From contig CAYYRI010000012.1 in NCBI GenBank assembly GCA_964474185.1, forward strand, positions 1 through 12,786: DNA of 12,786 nt, in the 5' to 3' direction. Below the pieces are notes generated by a model. That model saw only the letters and a program-made list of their open reading frames with translations, was not told the origin of the DNA and made no database searches. Positions 6,482 to 12,702 of this stretch are shown here, one piece after another; positions within the stretch are counted from its first letter, which is position 1, and the number at the start of each line of letters is the position of its first letter. The stretch comes from CAYYRI01 sp964474185 (GTDB lineage Bacteria; Patescibacteriota; Minisyncoccia; Minisyncoccales; RBG-13-42-11). The position numbers were made by a program, and so were the translations under genes.

Positions 6482-7350
6482 AAAAATATTTTGAGAAAGC
6501 CCGGAAAGAAAGATTCGCGATCGGCCAATTTAATATTTCCAATTTGGAAACGCTTCGGGCGATTGTGGGGGCTTGCCGGAATTTAAAAAGCCCGGTAATC
6601 ATCGGGACGTCCGAAGGCGAAAGCAAATTTATCGGATTAAGGCAGGCGGCGGCTCTGATTGGGTCGTTTAAAGAAGAAATTGGCCTGTCTATTTTCTTGA
6701 ATCTTGACCACGGAAGGACTTTCGAGTATATTAAAGAGGCGACGGATTCAGGTTATGATGCGGTTCATTTTGACGGTTCGAAACTTCCTCTGGAAGAAAA
6801 TATAGAAGTCACGAAGAAAGTTGTGAAATACTGCCGTGGAAAAGGAGTGTGGGTTGAGGGAGAGGTTGGAATCATAAAAGGGAGCTCTGAACTTCATAAA
6901 GAAAAGATAGAAATAAGCGAGGAGGATCTGACCAGCCCCGACGAAGCCTTGAAATTCATAAACGAAACCAAAGTTGACAGTTTGGCGATAAACATCGGAA
7001 CTTTTCACGGCGTTGACTCTTTCGGCAAAAAACCCCACATTAATCTCCGGAGACTGAAAGAAATCAAAGAAAAAGTGGGGGACAGGGTATTTCTTGTTCT
7101 GCACGGAGGTTCCGGAGTCCCGGAAGAAGACATAAAAACAGCAATAGAAACGGGCATCAGAAAAATTAACATCAACACCGAGCTAAGATTATCTTTTACC
7201 AATACTCTAAAGAGGGTGCTGGAGGAAAATCCGGAAGAGACCACTCCATATAAGTACATGCAAGAATCGATAGATGCGGTTCAAAAAATAGTGGAAGAAA
7301 AGATTAAATTATTCACGCAAGCGAAGCGAAGCGTGGAAATGAAGCGATAG
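6466..7350 (+). CDS. fba: Class II fructose-bisphosphate aldolase
   Basis: A zinc-dependent aldolase interconverting fructose 1,6-bisphosphate with dihydroxyacetone phosphate and glyceraldehyde 3-phosphate. In 294 residues it shows the family landmarks: FAIGQFNISNLE near the start, LNLDHG (zinc/active-site His and preceding Asp), VHFDGSKLPLEENI, VEGEVG, INIGTFHG (zinc His), LVLHGGSGVPEEDI (zinc His and phosphate-binding Gly) and ININTELR. The related tagatose-bisphosphate aldolase is a less likely alternative. The last eleven residues (TQAKRSVEMKR) come from a 50-nt repeat, and the TAG stop sits in and just past the loop of that repeat's hairpin, so the native C-terminus may have been slightly different. 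Confidence 0.93.
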   Translation: MSAKIKKYFEKARKERFAIGQFNISNLETLRAIVGACRNLKSPVIIGTSEGESKFIGLRQAAALIGSFKEEIGLSIFLNLDHGRTFEYIKEATDSGYDAVHFDGSKLPLEENIEVTKKVVKYCRGKGVWVEGEVGIIKGSSELHKEKIEISEEDLTSPDEALKFINETKVDSLAINIGTFHGVDSFGKKPHINLRRLKEIKEKVGDRVFLVLHGGSGVPEEDIKTAIETGIRKININTELRLSFTNTLKRVLEENPEETTPYKYMQESIDAVQKIVEEKIKLFTQAKRSVEMKR

Positions 7351-7364
7351 CTTCATTGACTGGA
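7315..7364 (+). repeat. 50-nt hairpin repeat, copy 1, at the fba 3' end
   Basis: Layout: ACGCAA, then AGCGAAGCGTGGA (7325-7337), a perfect 8-bp hairpin AATGAAGC-GATA-GCTTCATT (7338-7357), then GACTGGA. The same layout recurs on the minus strand at 10431-10480 with the same flanks but a different, still perfect, stem. It overlaps the end of fba and lies 11 nt before rplY. The GGAAG near its right end (7362-7366) probably serves as the rplY ribosome-binding site. Confidence 0.75.
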
Positions 7365-7375
7365 AGTAAAAATAA

Positions 7376-8077
7376 ATGCTAGTTTTATCTGCCACAATCA
7401 GAAAAGATTTGGGAAAAAAAGTAAAAAATCTGAGAAAAATGGGCATTGCGCCCGCGGTTTTATACGGGCCAAAAACAGAATCTCTTTCTTTGGAAATAAA
7501 CTTAAAGGAATTCGAAAAAATTTACGCGAAAGCTAGAGGAAGTTCTTTGATCTCTCTGACAGTTAACTCAAAGAATTTTCTGGTTTTAATCCATGCGGTA
7601 GAAACAGACGCCATCTCGCAAAAGCCAATTCACATTGATTTCTATCAGCCAAGATTAGACGAAGAAATTGCGGCCAACATTCCTTTGGTATTTGAAGGAG
7701 AATCTCTGGCGGTGAAAGACCTGGGAGGAACTCTGGTTAAGAATATTCACGAGGTGCAAGTCAAAGCTTTGCCCCAAAATCTTCCCCATGAGATTAAGGT
7801 TGATATTGAAAAATTGAAGACTCTCCAAGACGTTGTTTTGATCAAGGATTTGATTCTGCCCCAAGGCGTGAAAATTATCAGAGACCAGCAGGAGATCGTC
7901 GCCTCTGTCGTACTGCCTGAAAAAGTGGAAGAAGAATTGGCGAAACCTGTTGAAGAAAAAGTGGAAGAAGTGGAGAAGGTGGGAGGAGAAAAGAAGGGAG
8001 AAGAGGAAGAAGCAGAGAAAGCGGAGCCTGCCGCCAAAGTGCAGCCCGCCCAAAAGGCGCAGGAAAAAACCAAATGA
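7376..8077 (+). CDS. rplY: 50S ribosomal protein bL25, CTC form
   Basis: A 233-residue two-domain bL25 (TL5/CTC type) that binds 5S rRNA. The N-terminal domain (about 1-92) has RKDLGKKVKNLRKMGIAPAV with LYGP, and HIDFYQ at its end. The C-terminal beta domain (about 93-188) includes IPLVFEGES, GGTLVKNIHEVQVKALPQNL with PHEI, and VKIIRDQQEIVASVV. A low-complexity tail follows, rich in Glu, Lys and Ala (about 188-233), common in this family. The ATG at 7376 is preceded by GGAAG at 9 nt spacing. Its TGA overlaps the ATG of the following gene (ATGA), so the two are probably translated together. Confidence 0.94.
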   Translation: MLVLSATIRKDLGKKVKNLRKMGIAPAVLYGPKTESLSLEINLKEFEKIYAKARGSSLISLTVNSKNFLVLIHAVETDAISQKPIHIDFYQPRLDEEIAANIPLVFEGESLAVKDLGGTLVKNIHEVQVKALPQNLPHEIKVDIEKLKTLQDVVLIKDLILPQGVKIIRDQQEIVASVVLPEKVEEELAKPVEEKVEEVEKVGGEKKGEEEEAEKAEPAAKVQPAQKAQEKTK

Positions 8078-9435
8078 GGTTTTTGAGTTTTAAAAACAAA
8101 AAAATAATTTTTTCCATTGTTTTCTTTTTGATTTCGGCGTATTTCGTGCCGATTTTTTTTACCTCAGCTGAAACTCTTCCTTCAGAAGAACGTCAGGCCC
8201 TTGAGGAAGAATTAAAAAAACTGGAAGCGGAAATAAGCCAATACGAAGAAGACATTACGAAAACACAGGGAGAAAAGAACACTCTTAATAATCAGATTTC
8301 CATTTTAAAAAAACAGATCGACAAGCTTAACCTTCAGATCTCTCAGAGCAATTTAATGGTAAAAGACCTCACTTTGCAGGTGAAAGACACGGAGAGCTCG
8401 ATAGACCAGATCTCCTTAAAAATCATAGATTCGAGAAGCAATTTAGCCGATATTCTGCAGTCGATTAGCGAAGAAGACCAAAAATCCCTTATTGAAATTC
8501 TCGTTTCGGAAGAGAAACTTTCCGGTTTCTTCGATAATCTGATGAATCTGGAGATTTTAAACTCCGAAACCCAGAAACTTTTGGGCGAGATAAAAAACCT
8601 GAAAACCAGTTTAGAAACCCAGAAACAATCTTTAGACGACGAAAAACAAGACTTGGAGAATTTGGTATCCATTAGGAGCCTTCAGAAACAAGAAAGCGAA
8701 GCCACGAAAAAACAAAAGGACTCCTACCTGAAACTGACGGAAGCTGAATATCAGGCGTCTATCAAGAAAAAAACGGAAGCTGAAAAAAAGGCGGCGGAAA
8801 TCAAAGCGAGAATCTTTGAATTGATCGGCGTGCCCGAAGCTCCCACGTTCGGCGAGGCCTACGATATCGCCAAATATGTCAGCACCGTAACCGGCATTCG
8901 TCCCGCTCTTTTGCTCGCAGTTTTGACCCAGGAATCGAATATAGGGAAAAACGTCGGCCAGTGCTATTTGAAAAATCTCTCGACCGGAGAGGGAGCGATA
9001 GTATTGAGCGGAAAATCATCTTCTCGGGTGATGAATCCTTTAAGAGATGTTTCTTATTTTTTGGAAATCACCAAATCATTGGGCAGAGATCCTTATTATA
9101 CTCCGGTTTCCTGTCCGATGAGCGTCGGCTGGGGAGGAGCGATGGGGCCCGCCCAGTTTATTCCCAGCACCTGGGCCAATTCAAAAAGCGGATACGATGA
9201 AAAAGTTAAAGCTGTTACCGGGAAGACGGCCGATCCCTGGAACATAAAAGATGCTTTCCTTGCCGCCGGTTTATATTTGAAAGATTTAGGAGCGATGGAA
9301 AACGAATTTAGAGCCGTAATGCGTTATTTTTCCGGGAATTCGTGGTCAAAATGGGAAGAATTCTATGGAAATTCGGTGATGTCGATTGCCCGCCAGTACG
9401 AAGAAGACATCAAGCAGATTGAAGGGAATCAATAA
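8074..9435 (+). CDS. Secreted coiled-coil protein with lytic transglycosylase domain
   Basis: 453 residues. Residues about 9-30 form an N-terminal membrane or signal segment (KKIIFSIVFFLISAYFVPIF). About 35-245 is a long coiled coil rich in Glu, Lys, Gln and Leu, of the kind seen in PcsB/CwlO/EnvC-type cell-wall hydrolase regulators. About 255-445 is a transglycosylase (SLT/MltB-like) domain with the likely catalytic Glu287 in LAVLTQESNIGK and the motif WGGAMGPAQFIPSTW. It probably cleaves peptidoglycan glycan strands outside the membrane, perhaps with the coil tethering or gating it at the division site. The start overlaps rplY by 4 nt and the 3' end overlaps the convergent prfA by 26 nt. 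The family is confident, the exact role is inferred. Confidence 0.85.
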   Translation: MRFLSFKNKKIIFSIVFFLISAYFVPIFFTSAETLPSEERQALEEELKKLEAEISQYEEDITKTQGEKNTLNNQISILKKQIDKLNLQISQSNLMVKDLTLQVKDTESSIDQISLKIIDSRSNLADILQSISEEDQKSLIEILVSEEKLSGFFDNLMNLEILNSETQKLLGEIKNLKTSLETQKQSLDDEKQDLENLVSIRSLQKQESEATKKQKDSYLKLTEAEYQASIKKKTEAEKKAAEIKARIFELIGVPEAPTFGEAYDIAKYVSTVTGIRPALLLAVLTQESNIGKNVGQCYLKNLSTGEGAIVLSGKSSSRVMNPLRDVSYFLEITKSLGRDPYYTPVSCPMSVGWGGAMGPAQFIPSTWANSKSGYDEKVKAVTGKTADPWNIKDAFLAAGLYLKDLGAMENEFRAVMRYFSGNSWSKWEEFYGNSVMSIARQYEEDIKQIEGNQ

Positions 9436-10558
9436 TAGAGTCCAATTCTCCTTCCATTATTTTTTCGATATTGTGGAAACTCTTTTTAATCCGGTGGTCG
9501 GTTATCCTGTCCTGGGGGAAATTATACGTTCTGATTTTTTCCGCCCTTTTTGCCCGGCCTATCTGGGTTTTTCTTTTATCTCCCATTTTTTCCTCTTCGT
9601 CCATTATTTTTTTCTCTAAAAGCTTCGCCCCCAGAATGCTAATTGCGTTTATTTTATTCTGTTGGAGGTTTCTTTCCGTTTGGGAAGTGACAATAAGGCC
9701 TGAAGGCAGGTGGGTGATTCTGACGGCCGTCATTCTTTTATTTACGTATTGCCCGCCCGGGCCGGAAGATTTGTATACGTCGATTTTCAAATCAGCGGGG
9801 CTGAGTTTCAGTTCCGTTTCTTTGGGTTTCAATAATACGGCGACGGAAGCGGTCGAAGTGTGGATCCGGCCCTGCTTTTCGGTCTCGGGAGTCCTCTGAA
9901 CCCGGTGGACCCCGCCCTCAAATTGCATTTTGGAAAAAACATCCCCGTCTTTCAATTCAAAAACTATTTCTTTGAACCCGCCGAGTTCCGAAGGCCGGGA
10001 ATCCAGAGTTTTCTGCCCCCATCCCTGCAGTTGGGCGTACTTGGAATACATTTTAAACAGATCGCCGACAAACAAAGCCGCTTCTTCTCCGCCCGCGCCG
10101 GCTCTGATTTCCACGATTACCGATCCTCCTCTTGTGTTTTTTTCTCCCGATAACGGTTGAGATTTCGCCTCAATCAATTTATCCAGTTCTTTTTCCAAAA
10201 TCTTTTCTCTTTCCTGAAGCTGGCCTGTTTCGGTTTCAGCCAAGGAAACCAGCTCCAGGTCGTCTTTTGATTTCAAAATTTCTTTATTTTCTTCAATTCT
10301 ATTTTTAATATCATCTAACTCTTTTGTTTTTTCAATCACCTTTTCCAGATAATTTTTCCTTTTCAATAGTTCTTCAAATGTTCGAGCGGAAGCTGAGGAC
10401 GAAGATGAATCTTTAGATTCATCGCCTTTATCCCAAGTCGAAGAACTTCGTTCTTCTCCACGCTTCGCTGGCGTTTGCGTATTTGAAATCAACTCAGGGT
10501 CGCTGAGTTGTTGAAGTATTTCTTCGTATTCCTTTTTAACGTTTTCGATTCCCGGCAT
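9410..10558 (-). CDS. prfA: Peptide chain release factor 1 (RF1)
   Basis: RF1 reads UAA and UAG and triggers peptidyl-tRNA hydrolysis. The 382-residue protein has VEIRAGAGGEEAALFVGDLF, the PxT stop-codon anticodon as PET in HRVQRTPETEKQGRIHTS (RF2 would have SPF), the catalytic GGQ at residues 268-270 (SSGPGGQYVNK) and the RF1 ending RTYNFPQDRITDHRI. It is longer than the usual ~360 residues because residues about 27-60 (from TQTPAKRGEER to SSSSSASAR) are a low-complexity insertion in the N-terminal domain, encoded by two hairpin repeats. The ATG is 1 nt after the rpmE stop, so the two genes form an operon. It ends in TGA inside the transglycosylase gene. Confidence 0.96.
   Translation of the reverse strand: MPGIENVKKEYEEILQQLSDPELISNTQTPAKRGEERSSSTWDKGDESKDSSSSSASARTFEELLKRKNYLEKVIEKTKELDDIKNRIEENKEILKSKDDLELVSLAETETGQLQEREKILEKELDKLIEAKSQPLSGEKNTRGGSVIVEIRAGAGGEEAALFVGDLFKMYSKYAQLQGWGQKTLDSRPSELGGFKEIVFELKDGDVFSKMQFEGGVHRVQRTPETEKQGRIHTSTASVAVLLKPKETELKLSPADLKIDVYKSSGPGGQYVNKRMTAVRITHLPSGLIVTSQTERNLQQNKINAISILGAKLLEKKIMDEEEKMGDKRKTQIGRAKRAEKIRTYNFPQDRITDHRIKKSFHNIEKIMEGELDSIIDSLQSA
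10404..10423 (-). repeat. Perfect hairpin inside the prfA insertion
   Basis: GATGAATC-TTTA-GATTCATC on the plus strand, a perfect 8-bp stem with a 4-nt loop, encoding DESKDS in the prfA insertion. Its loop and adjacent bases (coding strand: stem, TAAA, stem, then TTCG) resemble the intergenic hairpin at 10836-10853. Confidence 0.6.
10431..10480 (-). repeat. 50-nt hairpin repeat, copy 2, inserted in prfA
   Basis: On the minus strand it reads ACGCAA, then CAGCGAAGCGTGGA, a perfect 7-bp hairpin GAAGAAC-GAA-GTTCTTC (10440-10456) and GACTTGGGA. Flanks match copy 1 at 7315-7364 while the stem sequence differs but stays self-complementary. It is translated in frame as part of RF1 (TQTPAKRGEERSSSTWD). 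Confidence 0.75.
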
Positions 10559-10559
10559 A

Positions 10560-10790
10560 TTATCTTCTTTTTCTCTTTTTCAAATCTTCCTTTCTTGCCA
10601 ATCTTTTTCTGAATTTTTGAACCTGTCCCATAGTATCCATCATTTTTTCTTTACCGGTATAAAAAGGATGACATTTTGAGCAAATCTCAACTTCAAGGAA
10701 CTCTTTTGTGGAGCCTACTGTGAAGGTATTGCCGCAGGCGCATTGAACCCTGGCCTGAGGATAATATTTTGGATGGATGTCTTGTTTCAC
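10560..10790 (-). CDS. rpmE: 50S ribosomal protein bL31, zinc-binding form
   Basis: A 76-residue bL31 with the family start MKQDIHPKYY and the zinc-ligand pattern CACGNTF...CSKCHPFYTG (two Cys pairs), then a basic tail (RKRLARKEDLKKRKRR). The start codon is GTG (10788-10790). It lies immediately upstream of prfA, a frequent bacterial pairing, and is transcribed away from rpsB. Confidence 0.95.
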   Translation of the reverse strand: MKQDIHPKYYPQARVQCACGNTFTVGSTKEFLEVEICSKCHPFYTGKEKMMDTMGQVQKFRKRLARKEDLKKRKRR

Positions 10791-10812
10791 AGAGTTTTAC
10801 ATTTATTATTTT

Positions 10813-10841
10813 ATTATATATAGAAGCTCTGTCGAAAAGAG
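10813..10841 (-). promoter_or_regulatory. Candidate promoter of rpmE-prfA
   Basis: On the minus strand a consensus -10 TATAAT (10818-10813) lies 22 bp upstream of the rpmE GTG. A weak -35 TCTTTT (10841-10836) lies 17 bp further up, inside the hairpin at 10836-10853. The -10 is good, the -35 is poor. Confidence 0.4.
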
Positions 10842-10853
10842 CTTTAGCTCTTT
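10836..10853. repeat. Small perfect hairpin in the rpmE/rpsB intergenic region
   Basis: AAAGAGC-TTTA-GCTCTTT, a perfect 7-bp stem with the same TTTA/TAAA loop as the hairpin in prfA at 10404-10423. It lies between the two divergent promoters. Confidence 0.5.
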
Positions 10854-10905
10854 GAGCATTGACTCATACAATATAACAAATATTTTATTATAAATCAAGA
10901 TTCTA

Positions 10906-10934
10906 TTGTTTTCTTTCATCTTCTGTGGTATATA
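10906..10934 (+). promoter_or_regulatory. Extended -10 promoter of rpsB-tsf
   Basis: TTGTTT (-35, 10906-10911), a 17-bp spacer, then TATATA (-10, 10929-10934) preceded by TG at the extended -10 position (10926-10927). Transcription would start at about 10940-10942, exactly where the long leader hairpin begins. That leaves a leader of about 150 nt before the rpsB ATG. Confidence 0.65.
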
Positions 10935-10940
10935 GAAAAA

Positions 10941-11079
10941 TATGCCCAGTAATACAACTTCCAGTTATTCGCAAAACAAACCAAACGCAGTAGAATAGTT
11001 TAACTGAGAGTTGGTATTACAGGCATAAAATAATAATTCAGAATCAGCGTTGCGAATAAGCGTTTGGTTCTGGAAGTTG
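10941..11079 (+). promoter_or_regulatory. Structured rpsB leader RNA, candidate translational switch
   Basis: Bases 10941-10967 pair with 11001-11027 in a hairpin of 23 Watson-Crick pairs with small internal loops (TATGCC/GGCATA, GTAATAC/GTATTAC, CAGTTA/TAACTG). Separately, three 10-nt segments of the 5' side have perfect complements in one continuous 30-nt block just before the gene. These are A, CAACTTCCAG 10955-10964 with 11070-11079; B, TTATTCGCAA 10965-10974 with 11050-11059; and C, AACCAAACGC 10979-10988 with 11060-11069. A is used by the hairpin and also complements the GGAAG region at 11072-11076, so the two folds exclude each other. B and C cross, as in a pseudoknot. S2 is known to repress rpsB-tsf through its leader in E. 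coli, and I cannot say whether this element is homologous. Confidence 0.7.
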
Positions 11080-11090
11080 ATATACTGGAT

Positions 11091-11843
11091 ATGCCAGAAA
11101 CCAAGAAAAAAATAAAAGAAACCGATTTCAAATTAAGCTCCGAGGAAATGGCTCAGGCCGGTTTGCATTTGGGCCACCGCACTTCAAAAATTCATCCCAA
11201 AATAAAGCCCTATCTTTTCGGAGTGAGGAACGGCGTGCACATTATCGATCTGGAAAAGACGGCGGAAAAATTCAAAGAGGCCTTAAAGTTTATCCAAGAG
11301 CTTATTTCGGAAAATAAAAATTTGGTTTTGATCGGGACTAAAATTCAGATGAAGAATATGTTAAAAGCCACCGCCGAAGAGTGCGGCTTGCCTTACGTTT
11401 CTGAGAGATGGATAGGCGGAACTTTTACGAATTTCGAAAACATCAAAAAAAGAGTCGATTATTTCAAGGATTTGGAAAGAAAAAAAGCCGAAGGAGAGTT
11501 GGAAAAATATACAAAAAAAGAAAGAGCTATTTTTGACAAAGAACTTCTGAAATTGGAATCGAAATTCGGCGGCATTAAAAATTTGGCCCAGCTTCCCGAC
11601 GCAATTTTTGTCGCAGACATGAAAAAAGAAATATCGGCGATAAAAGAGGCAAAAATGCGGGGGATTAAGATAATTGCGATTGCCCACACCAATGTCGACC
11701 CGACCCTGGCCGATTATCCTATACCGGCCAACGACGACGCCGTCGTTTCGGTAAAATACATACTCGAAAAAATAAAGGATGCCATACTGAAAGCGAAACC
11801 GAAAACTCAAACACCGAGTCCCGCAACGGCGGAACGAAAGTGA
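11091..11843 (+). CDS. rpsB: 30S ribosomal protein uS2
   Basis: uS2 joins the small subunit late and binds the platform together with bS1. From ATG 11091 it has 250 residues with all family landmarks: MAQAGLHLGHRTSKIHPKIK near the start, VRNGVHIIDLEKT, LVLIGTKIQM, SERWIGGTFTNFENIKKR, LPDAIFVADMKKE, IAIAHTNVDPTLADYPIPAN and DDAVVSVKYIL. A TTG nine codons upstream (11064) is in frame but falls inside the leader's pairing block and adds no conserved residues, so I chose the ATG. GGAAG (11072-11076) is a possible, rather distant ribosome-binding site. The gene is followed by tsf, as in most bacteria. Confidence 0.95.
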   Translation: MPETKKKIKETDFKLSSEEMAQAGLHLGHRTSKIHPKIKPYLFGVRNGVHIIDLEKTAEKFKEALKFIQELISENKNLVLIGTKIQMKNMLKATAEECGLPYVSERWIGGTFTNFENIKKRVDYFKDLERKKAEGELEKYTKKERAIFDKELLKLESKFGGIKNLAQLPDAIFVADMKKEISAIKEAKMRGIKIIAIAHTNVDPTLADYPIPANDDAVVSVKYILEKIKDAILKAKPKTQTPSPATAERK

Positions 11844-11844
11844 A

Positions 11845-11865
11845 GAAGAGGACGAAATCCTCTTC
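11845..11865 (+). repeat. Perfect hairpin between rpsB and tsf
   Basis: GAAGAGGA-CGAAA-TCCTCTTC, a perfect 8-bp stem starting 1 nt after the rpsB stop. The upstream bases (CGCAACGGCGG, ACGAAAGTGA) loosely resemble the left flank of the 50-nt repeats, so it may be a diverged copy. No U-run follows, so it is not an intrinsic terminator. It could instead tune tsf translation. Confidence 0.5.
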
Positions 11866-11884
11866 GCCAAATAAAAATATTACG

Positions 11885-12328
11885 ATGGTAACTATCGACC
11901 AAATTAAACAACTCAGGGAAGAAACGCTTGTTTCCGTTGTGGAGTGCAAAAAGGCCCTCGAGGAGGCAAAAGGCGATATGAAGAAAGCCAAGGAAATTTT
12001 GAAGAAATGGGGCAAGGATTTGGCTCAAAAGAGAACCGGCAAAGAAACCTGCCAGGGAATAGTTGACAGTTATATCCACCCGAATAAAAAAATCGGCGTT
12101 CTTCTGGAATTAGATTGCGAGACGGACTTTGTCGGGAAATCCCAGGACTTCCGCAATTTGGCTCACGAATTGTGTTTGCAGATTGCCGCAATGGGGGACA
12201 GCGTTCCTCTTTTGGAACAGCCGTGGATCAAAGACGCGGCCGAAACAGTAAAGGATTTGATTAACGGGTATGTGGCCAAACTTGGCGAGAATATCACCGT
12301 AAAAAGATTTATTAGATACGAAATCTAA
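11885..12328 (+). CDS. tsf: Elongation factor Ts, short form
   Basis: EF-Ts recycles EF-Tu by displacing GDP. From ATG 11885 it has 147 residues. The N-terminal UBA-like helix bundle is IDQIKQLREETLVSVVECKK followed by ALEEAKGDMKKAKEILKKWG, and the core is LLELDCETDFVGKSQDFRNL with the conserved TDFV. It lacks most of the second core subdomain and the C-terminal module found in the ~280-residue E. coli protein, as in other compact EF-Ts forms. A GTG at 11840 overlaps the rpsB stop and would add 15 residues encoded by the intergenic hairpin. The conserved family start favours the ATG. It is probably co-transcribed with rpsB. Confidence 0.92.
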   Translation: MVTIDQIKQLREETLVSVVECKKALEEAKGDMKKAKEILKKWGKDLAQKRTGKETCQGIVDSYIHPNKKIGVLLELDCETDFVGKSQDFRNLAHELCLQIAAMGDSVPLLEQPWIKDAAETVKDLINGYVAKLGENITVKRFIRYEI

Positions 12329-12339
12329 CGCTTTAGCAT

Positions 12340-12702
12340 ATGTTGGAGTTGATTGCTTTAATTATTTTACTCTGCAGTCTGGCGGGCATCGGGATAATGA
12401 TTTTTCAAAAAATCCCCTTGCTTTTAGAGCTGCAAAAACCCCAGCCCGTTAATTTTAACTGGAAAGAATTATTTTCAAAAATAAAAACTTCCAGGCCTTT
12501 CAGGGGGCTTCCCACCGAAATAATCCTGCAAAAAATACTTTCCAAAATCAGAATCTTAACCTTAAAAACCGACAATAAAACCTCCAACTGGCTTCAAAGA
12601 CTAAGAAAGCGTTCGCAGGAAAAGAAATCCGACGAAAACGACAAATATTGGGACGAGATTAAAAAGCCCACCGATCCCACACAAGGAAATCCGCCTGGGT
12701 AG
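12340..12702 (+). CDS. Small membrane-anchored protein of unknown function
   Basis: A 120-residue protein with one N-terminal hydrophobic segment (MLELIALIILLCSLAGIGIM, continuing to about residue 22). A charged, Lys-rich, probably cytosolic remainder follows with no motif I recognise. It begins 11 nt after tsf and is likely the last gene of the rpsB-tsf unit. Similar short single-span proteins after tsf are, from memory, common in Patescibacteria. Its final codons (PPG, TAG) lie in the 5' end of the tRNA-like sequence, with the TAG falling on tRNA positions 8-10. Confidence 0.7.
   Translation: MLELIALIILLCSLAGIGIMIFQKIPLLLELQKPQPVNFNWKELFSKIKTSRPFRGLPTEIILQKILSKIRILTLKTDNKTSNWLQRLRKRSQEKKSDENDKYWDEIKKPTDPTQGNPPG

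Noticed and set aside
9410..10558. Release factor being RF2
   Set aside because: The recognition motif is PxT (PET), not SPF, and no RF2-type programmed frameshift is present.
11064..11090. TTG at 11064 as the rpsB start
   Set aside because: It lies in the leader's complementary block, adds no conserved residues and leaves no room for a ribosome-binding site. ATG 11091 fits uS2 better.
8075..11843. UGA recoded to glycine
   Set aside because: rplY, prfA and rpsB end at TGA exactly where the families end, and Gly positions use GGN codons.
11840..11884. GTG at 11840 as the tsf start
   Set aside because: It would add 15 residues encoded by a hairpin. The conserved EF-Ts start fits ATG 11885. 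It remains possible as a coupled start.
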